DNA of 5,531 nt, taken from assembly GCA_022425445.1 (NCBI GenBank), contig JAKMFM010000226.1:1-5531 (forward strand), in the 5' to 3' direction. Below, piece by piece: positions 1-5,531 of this stretch (positions within the stretch are counted from its first letter, which is position 1; each line of letters starts with the position of its first letter). The notes under the pieces were generated by a model, which worked only from the letters and a program-made list of their open reading frames with translations, searched no databases and was not told the origin of the DNA. This DNA is from Planktomarina sp. GTDB lineage: Bacteria; Pseudomonadota; Alphaproteobacteria; Rhodobacterales; Rhodobacteraceae. Made by a program: the position numbers and the translations under genes.

Positions 1-723
1 GTCGTCAATTACGATGCCGGGGCCGAAACACCAGCGGCCGGAGCCTATACGGCAGTGGGCCTAATCTTTGCATCCCTATTTCTCACACCCCTCATCTTCT
101 TTCTGCCCAAAGCCACTTTAGCCGCAACGATCATCGTCGCCGTGCTCTCTTTGGTAGATTTTAAGATCTTGGGGAAAGCCTGGTGTTATTCAAAGGCAGA
201 TTTCACTGCCGTTGCAGCCACCATGGCAGTAACGCTCACTGTGGGCGTTGAAACTGGTGTAATCACGGGCGTCTTGGTTTCAATTTTAATTCATCTTTAC
301 AAATCCTCCCGACCTCATATCGCAACGGTGGGGCAAGTGCCAAAATCAGATCACTACCGAAATATTCTGCGCTATGATGTCCTCACCCAGCCTCATATTT
401 TAACAATACGCGTAGATGAAAGCCTCTATTTTGCCAATGCGCGCTACCTGGAAGATCACCTGTTTGCGCGCGCCACGCATCAACCTCAATTGCGGCATGT
501 GGTTTTGATGTGCTCTGCAGTAAATGACATCGATATGAGCGCGCTCGACTCCTTAGAGGCAGTGAACACACGACTTGAGGATATGGGCGTGTCGTTTCAC
601 CTGTCAGAGGTGAAAGGACCGGTCATGGATCGCTTAACGGGCACGGAGTTTCTTGCGCAGCTCACAGGAAAGATTTTCCTGAGCCAAAAACAGGCTATGG
701 ATCACCTTACCCCTTTGACTTGA
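1..723 (+). CDS. SulP-family anion transporter, C-terminal part with STAS domain (5' end outside window)
   Basis: The frame is open from base 1 to the TGA at 721-723, giving 240 visible residues. SulP proteins are usually 500-600 residues, so more than half lies upstream. Seen: the first codons read VVNYDAGAETPAAG, a typical SulP inter-helix segment. Two hydrophobic stretches follow, at about visible residues 19-54 and 68-98, the last ones before a basic exit (LYKSSRPH). A cytoplasmic STAS domain spans about residues 130-236. It shows the common ESLYFANARYLEDHL strand-helix start, the DIDMSALDSLEAVNTRL loop-helix that aligns with the anti-sigma-antagonist phosphosite region, and the late SFHLSEVKGPVMDRL segment. 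Known of the family: inner-membrane carriers of sulfate, bicarbonate or dicarboxylates, with STAS as a regulatory or dimerisation module. The substrate cannot be read from this fragment. The GTG at 55 is internal, not a start. The amidase gene follows after 53 bases on the same strand. Confidence 0.93.
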   Translation, partial: VVNYDAGAETPAAGAYTAVGLIFASLFLTPLIFFLPKATLAATIIVAVLSLVDFKILGKAWCYSKADFTAVAATMAVTLTVGVETGVITGVLVSILIHLYKSSRPHIATVGQVPKSDHYRNILRYDVLTQPHILTIRVDESLYFANARYLEDHLFARATHQPQLRHVVLMCSAVNDIDMSALDSLEAVNTRLEDMGVSFHLSEVKGPVMDRLTGTEFLAQLTGKIFLSQKQAMDHLTPLT

Positions 724-762
724 CCCATTCCCGCCTATGATGCAGTCATTCATTCATCACAT

Positions 763-768
763 GAAGGG
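763..768 (+). promoter_or_regulatory. Ribosome binding site fixing the amidase start
   Basis: GAAGGG at 763-768 lies 8 bases upstream of the ATG at 777-779, a normal Shine-Dalgarno spacing. The in-frame GTG at 768-770 overlaps the purine tract and would leave no spacer. This is why the start is placed at 777 rather than 768. Confidence 0.6.
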
Positions 769-776
769 TGCGCGTA

Positions 777-2210
777 ATGACATCAGACCCATTGTTCACC
801 GGGCCGGAACTTTGCAGCTTCGAAGCCCATGAGGTGGTCGCCCTGCTAAAAAAAGGTGAAATTTCCACGGCAGAGCTGATCGACGCGGCTTTGGTGCGCA
901 TTTCCCAAACCGGCCCGATGATCAATGCCACACCCACCCTTTGCGAAGCGCGGGCCCGTGCTGTGCAGTTATCAAACCGAGGTAGCACCGCAGCCGGTTG
1001 GCTGGCGGGCTTGCCCATCACAATCAAAGACCTCAACGCGGTCTCCAATGTCCGCACAACTTTTGGAACCAAGGGGCTGGCGGATTTTATACCGCAAAAA
1101 AGTGATCCTTTGGTGGACCAATTGGAACAGCAAGGTGCAGTGATTTTAGGCAAATCCAACACGCCAGAATTCGGCGCAGGCGGCAATACGTTCAACGAGG
1201 TCTTCGGACAAACCCGAAACCCTTGGAATACTGCGCTCAATCCAGGCGGTTCGTCCGGCGGCGCAGCAGCCTCTTTGGCCGCTGGAGAAATTTGGCTCAG
1301 CCATGGATCCGATCACGGTGGCAGCCTGCGCACCCCGGCCGCTTATTGCGGCATCGTGGGTTTGCGCCCCAGTCCGGGAATTGCTGGCGGCCCGGGACAG
1401 GACACGGCCTTTATTATTGAAGGGGTACAAGGCCCGATGGCCCGCTCCGTTCGGGATTGTGCATTGTTTTTGGACGCAATGTCAGGTTTTGACCCACAGA
1501 TCGCTATCTCATATCCGGCGCCTGAAATTCCCTATCAGGAAGCCGTCATTCGCGCTGAAGGGAAGCTAAAGATTGCCTTTGCCCCTAATTTGGGGGGCTT
1601 TGGGCAGGTCGATCCCGAAGTGGCACAGCATCTTTCCTCAGTGATGCGACAGCTTGAAAAAAACGGTGCGCGTATTGAAGAGACCTGCCCTGATCTCAGC
1701 CATCTTGAACAGAGCTATCACACTTTGCGCGGCCTTATGTGGGCCACAGCAGCAAGGCGCTTACCCCCAGAAGTCCAAGCACACTTCAAATCTACGCTCG
1801 CCGAAAATACGGCCTTCGGACAGACGTTGACCCTAGAGGATATTGTCGACGCCAATCTGAACCGCTCAACCTTGTTTAACAATATGCTGAGCCTGTTCGA
1901 AACATTCGATGTTCTCGCTTGCCCGACAGTGGGCTGCATGCCGCATCTGTACTCTGAAGAGTGGGTACAACGCGTCGGTGGTGTGGAGTTGACCAACTAT
2001 ATGGATTGGTTGCGCTTTGCCTTTTTGGCCACAACCACCGGCTTGCCCGCGATATCAGTGCCGGTAGGGCGCGGCCCGCGCGGCTTGCCGGTGGGACTGC
2101 AACTGATCGGGAAGCCTAGGGGCGACGCCGCGCTTTTGGCTGCTGCACGTCAGGTCGAATTAACCTTTGGGGGTCCACTTGGCCCAATCGATCCCATAAA
2201 TCCTTCATAA
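777..2210 (+). CDS. Amidase-signature family hydrolase
   Basis: The product is a 477-residue cytoplasmic enzyme of the amidase-signature superfamily (GatA, FAAH and bacterial amidases), of normal length and with no signal peptide. These enzymes hydrolyse carboxamide or related bonds with a Ser-cisSer-Lys triad. All three residues are visible: Lys84 in LPITIKDL, the cis-Ser159 in NPGGSSGGAAAS, and the nucleophile Ser183 in GSDHGGSLRTPA. The spacings (75 and 24 residues) equal those of FAAH Lys142/Ser217/Ser241. The C-terminal GLPVGLQLIG segment is also typical of the family. The substrate is unknown. The length would fit GatA, but no gatB or gatC is adjacent and the sequence reads more like the general Rhodobacterales amidases, so I do not assign gatA. 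It follows the SulP gene by 53 bases with its own ribosome binding site and could be co-transcribed with it. The reading frame is intact. Confidence 0.92.
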   Translation: MTSDPLFTGPELCSFEAHEVVALLKKGEISTAELIDAALVRISQTGPMINATPTLCEARARAVQLSNRGSTAAGWLAGLPITIKDLNAVSNVRTTFGTKGLADFIPQKSDPLVDQLEQQGAVILGKSNTPEFGAGGNTFNEVFGQTRNPWNTALNPGGSSGGAAASLAAGEIWLSHGSDHGGSLRTPAAYCGIVGLRPSPGIAGGPGQDTAFIIEGVQGPMARSVRDCALFLDAMSGFDPQIAISYPAPEIPYQEAVIRAEGKLKIAFAPNLGGFGQVDPEVAQHLSSVMRQLEKNGARIEETCPDLSHLEQSYHTLRGLMWATAARRLPPEVQAHFKSTLAENTAFGQTLTLEDIVDANLNRSTLFNNMLSLFETFDVLACPTVGCMPHLYSEEWVQRVGGVELTNYMDWLRFAFLATTTGLPAISVPVGRGPRGLPVGLQLIGKPRGDAALLAAARQVELTFGGPLGPIDPINPS

Positions 2211-2256
2211 CCTTAAAGATCACAATTTTTACTGGCCAATGCCAGATTAAAGTTTG

Positions 2257-2262
2257 TATAAT
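2257..2262 (+). promoter_or_regulatory. Candidate -10 box upstream of the phosphotransferase pseudogene
   Basis: TATAAT at 2257-2262 matches the sigma-70 -10 consensus exactly and is preceded directly by TG. It sits in the AT-rich gap after the amidase gene. No good -35 element is seen 16-18 bases upstream (that stretch reads around TGGCCAAT), so the call rests on one box. Transcription would start near 2269, leaving a leader of about 60 bases that contains the inverted repeat at 2280-2295 before the ATG at 2331. Confidence 0.35.
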
Positions 2263-2279
2263 TTTTCGGCAATTACGCA

Positions 2280-2295
2280 CCTAGATTTGTCTAGG
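2280..2295. repeat. Perfect 6-bp inverted repeat with 4-base loop
   Basis: CCTAGA (2280-2285), TTTG, then TCTAGG (2290-2295) form a perfect inverted repeat, followed by an AT-rich run (ATATTTTTAAAATC). It lies 69 bases after the amidase stop and 35 bases before the original phosphotransferase ATG. It could be a weak intrinsic terminator for the amidase transcript, because a T-run follows, or an operator in the leader of the next gene. The short, half-AT stem makes either reading tentative. Each arm contains CTAG, a tetranucleotide that is commonly rare in proteobacterial genomes. Confidence 0.45.
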
Positions 2296-2330
2296 ATATT
2301 TTTAAAATCTATTTTTAATGGACTCTCCTC

Positions 2331-3325
2331 ATGTGGCTCGAAGCCCCCACAACAAAACTGGAGAAAGCAGCGCATGCAGCCTGGCCAGGGGTTTTGAAGT
2401 AGGCGCAACTGCCTATTGTAGGCTGGTCTTATGTTTTGCTGTCGAAACGCGAAGACAAAGATTTGGCCCGCATTTCATATTTGATCGAGCACCCAAGGCA
2501 TGGGCTGTTCAAATATCGGCTACAATTGCGGCCCCGCGCACAGGCCGCCTTTGCCGCACATTATTTGCGATTGGAAAAAGCGTCTCGCGTCTTTCAGCGA
2601 ACCGAACGCCTCTCTCTTATAAACCCATGTGCTTGGATATTGCCAATCAAGCCAGCCTAACGACCTATGCGGAAGGTCTGCCCTTTTCGGAGTTCATGCG
2701 CGATGCCACAGACGATCACACCAGGCAACTTGAGCTCGTGCAACACGCCGGAGAATGGTTGGATGCATATCATCGAACCAAAGTTTCGGAGACCCGTATT
2801 TTTCAGCCAAAACATGCGGTGAGCTACTACCACGACCTAAGTGAAAGGATTCAATCAGGAGATCTGAAGATTGCTGCCAAGCCCCGTATTTTACACGGGG
2901 TTGAACGGCTGTCAGAACTCGCGGCCAAATATTCCGATCAACAAACTGTGTCCGCGGTTCAATATGGCGATTTTCACATGCGCAATCTGATCTTTAATGG
3001 AACCTGTCTGACTGGAATCAATATTTCAAGAAACCAACCTGCGCCGGTGGGTCACGACATCGCGCGCCTATTACTTGATGACACCACAATTCTTCGCAGC
3101 TCCAAAGAGCTTGAAAACGGGCAGATCATTCCTGCGGATGTCATTGAGGCCTTTTTCCGTGGCTATAGGCTGGTGGGGCCCGATGATCCAAGCGTCCAAT
3201 TTTTGCCCTATGCCAAAATTTTAGGCTCTTTGGTCAATGTCCCCCAGCGCCGCAATGAGCGTTCCAAAACCAATCAAGAAACCCTAGAGCGGCTGCGCCC
3301 GATCGCACAGGTGGCCTTCGCCTAA
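2331..3325 (+). pseudogene. Degenerate APH-like phosphotransferase (nonsense codon plus frameshift)
   Basis: This is an aminoglycoside-phosphotransferase-fold (APH/ChoK-like) kinase gene, now broken. The original start is the ATG at 2331, opening with MWLEAPTTKLEKAAHAAWPG. A TAG at 2400-2402 stops this frame after 23 codons. The same frame then continues with plausible N-lobe protein (SKREDKDLARISYLIEHP, then HGLFKYRLQLRP, up to LEKASRVF near 2595). From about 2618 the protein-like sequence is one frame back (YKPMCLDIANQASL, YAEGLPFSEFMRD) and runs to the TAA at 3323-3325. The span of 995 bases is not a multiple of three, as expected for one lost base or two gained bases; a (CT)4 tract at 2610-2617 is a likely site. 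The Brenner-type catalytic motif reads QYGDFHMRN where HGD is usual, and the later metal-binding Asp reads GIN where GID is usual. The ancestral protein would have been about 330 residues with unknown substrate. The frame from the ATG at 2318 is open throughout, but its first 100 or so codons are out of frame and look non-protein-like (rich in Cys and Arg). Confidence 0.8.
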
Positions 3326-3439
3326 CCAAATGCACGCTCAATTCTGTAATAGAAATCAGCCCTGAAGCTATTCTTTTGTTGATAGAATCGGTGAAACCCA
3401 CGACAGTAATATCCTGAAGTTGCCTGGGCTGGACCTCAT

Positions 3440-4939
3440 TTGCATCGTATTTTGAGCATAGGACTATGGGCTGTGACCTGCTTTTTCGGAAGCATCGGCA
3501 CAGCGCGCGCTGATCCCGTTGAGCTGGTGCTGCGAGATGAATCTTTTTCAATCTCCGGCACGCTGATCTCATTTGATGGAGAGATTTATCAAATTCAATC
3601 CGAGTTTGGGCAATTAACTTTCGCTGCTGATATGGTGATCTGTCGAGGGTCGACCTGTCCCCCCTTAAGCGCACCATTCGAAAACATTCTATTCTCCGGC
3701 GACAGTTCATTGAATTCCACGCTGCTCATGCCGCTCATTCAGTCCTTTGCAGACCATGAGGGCTATTCCTATCAGCTGTCTCAAGATACAGCCGGGCAGA
3801 TCACTTTGTTTGATCCGAAAAATGGCGCGGCGCGCGCGGTCTTTACGCTTTCTGACCGCATCAGCAGTGACGCAATTTTAGATATTTTAGATGATCGGGC
3901 ACATTTTGCCCTGACGCGGCGCGGCACCACGCAAGAGGAGCAAACTGCACTTGAAAAGGATATGTTTGGCTCCTTAGGCCATCCGCAAAACTCTATGGTT
4001 TTGGCGTGGCAAGATCTGTACGTGTACTCCCAGCCCAGCAATCCCAACAGATTTATCACAATGAGCCAGTTGGTTGCGATGCTGGAGGAAAAGCCCCGGC
4101 TTTGGCCACTTACCGCAGGCAGGCAATACCCAGTTTTTCTGGCAGGGCAAGCAGATCAAACTCTCGCGTTGCAGCAACTCTTGCAGATTTTTGATATGGC
4201 CAAACAGATGGTACCCAAGGGCGTAAACACCCCTGGTCGTTTGACAGTCAGTACAGATCAGATGCCACAAGACACATTCGTGCAAGTGAGCGTGGGTTGC
4301 GGCCAACAGGCGATGCCAACTGAAATCCAGGCCCCTGTGCATCCCCTGCAAACTCCGATATTTCTGATTGCCGCACCCAAGAAGATGCAAAATATCACCC
4401 GCGCCTTTTGGGCCTTTTTGTTAACGCCAGAAGCACAGGATGCGGTACGGATGCTCGGTTTCATCAGCCGCAGCCTCAAAAAGACGGAGATTCACGGGCA
4501 ATCTGGCCTCTTGATCAACGCGATTTTAAACACAGATAGAGACATGCGAACCAAGGATCTGCGCCAGGCCGTTCTCAAGCTAAATGGCTATGAGCGAATG
4601 TCTTTGGCGTTCCACTTTTTGGAGGGCACGCAGATCATGGATGCAGACTCGCTGTCCAATCTCCAGTTTTTCAAACATTTGTTTGTGGATGGATATTTTG
4701 AAGGACGCAACATCATGTTTGTGGGTTTCAGCGATAGCCAAGGGAGCGCCGATGGCAATGTGCAAATTTCCCTCGACCGCGCCCGCGCCGTGCGCGCCAC
4801 CATCGCCACACTGCTTGAGGACACCCAGCTCAATAATGGTTTTGAAGTTCTCGGATTGGGGGAGGGCTTACCGCTGGCCTGCAACGATACAGCCTGGGGC
4901 CAAAATCAAAATCGCCGTGTTGAAATTTGGATAAAATAA
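3440..4939 (+). CDS. Secreted PBP-like/OmpA-domain periplasmic protein
   Basis: The product is a 499-residue exported protein. Residues 1-24 form a signal peptide (basic HR, hydrophobic ILSIGLWAVTCFFGSIG, cleavage after ARA at residue 24). A small N-terminal module follows, with a cysteine pair (Cys68, Cys73 in VICRGSTCPP). Residues about 82-345 resemble the PstS-type periplasmic binding fold: an FSGDSSLNSTLLMPLIQSF start, and a C-terminal HPLQTPIFLIAAP plus FLLTPEAQDAVRMLGFI segment. Residues about 388-499 are an OmpA C-terminal domain, with Asp432 in GFSDSQG and Arg447 in ISLDRARAV spaced 15 apart like the diaminopimelate-binding pair of Acinetobacter OmpA, ending in NRRVEIWIK. Inferred role: a peptidoglycan-anchored periplasmic protein; a ligand is not evident. 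The start is a TTG at 3440 with weak GGA at 3431-3433. The frame is open only from 3410 and has no ATG or GTG before the signal peptide. A TTG at 3452 is the alternative. It converges with dnaJ. Confidence 0.85.
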   Translation: MHRILSIGLWAVTCFFGSIGTARADPVELVLRDESFSISGTLISFDGEIYQIQSEFGQLTFAADMVICRGSTCPPLSAPFENILFSGDSSLNSTLLMPLIQSFADHEGYSYQLSQDTAGQITLFDPKNGAARAVFTLSDRISSDAILDILDDRAHFALTRRGTTQEEQTALEKDMFGSLGHPQNSMVLAWQDLYVYSQPSNPNRFITMSQLVAMLEEKPRLWPLTAGRQYPVFLAGQADQTLALQQLLQIFDMAKQMVPKGVNTPGRLTVSTDQMPQDTFVQVSVGCGQQAMPTEIQAPVHPLQTPIFLIAAPKKMQNITRAFWAFLLTPEAQDAVRMLGFISRSLKKTEIHGQSGLLINAILNTDRDMRTKDLRQAVLKLNGYERMSLAFHFLEGTQIMDADSLSNLQFFKHLFVDGYFEGRNIMFVGFSDSQGSADGNVQISLDRARAVRATIATLLEDTQLNNGFEVLGLGEGLPLACNDTAWGQNQNRRVEIWIK

Positions 4940-4973
4940 AAGCTCAGCGCAGAGTCTTTCCAGCGCCGGGCTT
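4940..4973 (-). terminator. Intrinsic terminator of dnaJ, possibly bidirectional
   Basis: AAGCTCAGCGC (4940-4950) and GCGCCGGGCTT (4963-4973) form an 11-pair stem with one mismatch and one wobble around a 12-base loop. Read on the minus strand, the hairpin starts 6 bases after the dnaJ stop and is followed by TTATTTTAT, a U-rich tail typical of rho-independent terminators. That tail overlaps the stop codon of the convergent plus-strand gene. In the plus direction the stem is followed by CATGCTTTAG, which lacks a good U-run, so activity that way is less certain. Confidence 0.6.
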
Positions 4974-4979
4974 CATGCT

Positions 4980-5531
4980 TTAGTCTTGACCCTTCACACC
5001 ATCCCAAAACCTTTTGACCTTTGTAAAAAAGCCTTGGCTCTCCGGGCTGTTGTTACTCGAAAGCGCTTCGAACTCTTGCAAGATCTCTTTTTGACGCGCG
5101 GTCAAATTTACGGGCGTTTCCACTTGAAGCTCTATGAACATATCGCCCACCCCGCCGCCACGCACCGAGGGCATGCCCTTAGCACGCAAACGCATTTGCC
5201 GGCCAGATTGGCTGCCACTTGGGATCTTAACCCGGCTGCGGCCCCCGTCGATATTTGGCACTTCGATATCACCGCCCAATGCGGCGGAGGTCATCGACAC
5301 GGGCACATTGCAAAATAGATTGTTGCCATCACGTTCAAAAATTTGGTGATCTGCGACCTCAATAAAGATATAGAGATCGCCTTGAGGTCCGCCGCGTGCA
5401 CCCGCCTCCCCTTTGCCTGACAGGCGAATGCGTGTGCCGGTTTCGACACCTGCTGGGATATTGACGGACAGTGCTCGGTCTTTCTCAACCCTCCCAGCGC
5501 CATGGCAACTTGAGCACGGGTTTTTGATCAC
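4980..5531 (-). CDS. dnaJ: Chaperone protein DnaJ, C-terminal part (5' end outside window)
   Basis: The 183 visible residues are the C-terminal half of DnaJ (Hsp40), the cytoplasmic co-chaperone that delivers unfolded protein to DnaK and stimulates its ATPase. The first visible residues are VIKNPCSSCHGAG, the last CxxCxGxG zinc-binding repeat (Cys6 and Cys9 of the fragment). The substrate-binding beta domains follow: NIPAGVETGTRIRLSGKGEAG, then GGPQGDLYIFIEV, DHQIFERDGNNLFC, ALGGDIEVPNIDG, and LRAKGMPSVRGGGVGDMFIE. The tail FFTKVKRFWDGVKGQD is like that of alphaproteobacterial DnaJ. The codon at 5529-5531 is GTG (Val) within the gene, not a start. The J domain and the other zinc repeats lie beyond the window, where dnaK would usually be expected further upstream of dnaJ. 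The frame is intact to the TAA at 4980-4982. The gene converges on the OmpA-type gene, 40 bases apart. Confidence 0.96.
   Translation of the reverse strand: MIKNPCSSCHGAGRVEKDRALSVNIPAGVETGTRIRLSGKGEAGARGGPQGDLYIFIEVADHQIFERDGNNLFCNVPVSMTSAALGGDIEVPNIDGGRSRVKIPSGSQSGRQMRLRAKGMPSVRGGGVGDMFIELQVETPVNLTARQKEILQEFEALSSNNSPESQGFFTKVKRFWDGVKGQD

Noticed and set aside
761..832. Short ORF from the ATG at 761 overlapping the amidase start
   Set aside because: It has no ribosome binding site, and the ATG is part of the leader just before the amidase Shine-Dalgarno. The peptide shows no recognisable features.
848..854. Run of seven A in the amidase gene, a possible slippage site
   Set aside because: The amidase frame is intact on both sides, and the run encodes ordinary Leu-Lys-Lys codons. 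Nothing suggests programmed frameshifting.
746..1240. Antisense ORF of 164 codons opposite the amidase 5' region
   Set aside because: It lies opposite clearly conserved amidase motifs and has no recognisable domain. It is a shadow of the real gene.
2232..2245. CTGGC-CAAT-GCCAG inverted repeat after the amidase as a terminator
   Set aside because: The stem has only five pairs and no T-run directly follows on either strand, so it is too weak to call.
3361..3419. CCTGAAG direct repeat (3361-3367 and 3413-3419), the ATTCT/AGAAT inverted repeat (3370-3388) and TTGATA (3379-3384) as a promoter/operator of the OmpA-type gene
   Set aside because: The repeats are short enough to arise by chance. TTGATA has no -10-like hexamer at 16-18 bases; the nearest, TAATAT at 3407, is 22 bases away.

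Overview
The window looks like a stretch of an alphaproteobacterial chromosome, most probably Rhodobacterales (roseobacter type). I infer this from the protein style (a SulP transporter, an amidase-signature enzyme, a PBP-like/OmpA periplasmic protein and a DnaJ C-terminus, all resembling that group from memory) and from a base composition that looks close to balanced by eye. No search could be run, so the taxon is an inference.

Layout. Positions 1-723 (+) are the 3' end of a SulP-family anion transporter: its last membrane segments and its cytoplasmic STAS domain. After a 53-base gap, 777-2210 (+) encodes a complete amidase-signature hydrolase with an intact Lys-Ser-Ser triad. A 120-base AT-rich gap (2211-2330) holds a consensus -10 box and a perfect short inverted repeat. 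Positions 2331-3325 (+) are a decayed APH-like phosphotransferase gene, with an in-frame TAG, a frameshift and two substitutions in its catalytic motifs. After a 114-base gap, 3440-4939 (+) encodes a secreted periplasmic protein joining a PstS-like substrate-binding fold to an OmpA-type peptidoglycan-binding domain. It converges on the 3' part of dnaJ (4980-5531, -). A hairpin between the two convergent genes looks like the dnaJ terminator.

How the genes relate. The transporter and amidase could be co-transcribed (same strand, 53 bases apart), but nothing shows a shared pathway. The OmpA-type protein and DnaJ are envelope and chaperone housekeeping functions that happen to meet tail to tail. 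There is no mobile element, CRISPR array or RNA gene that I can support. The most informative part is the broken phosphotransferase: an alternative frame happens to stay open across the whole locus and can disguise the gene as an intact 335-residue ORF. I found no convincing undescribed multi-gene system here.
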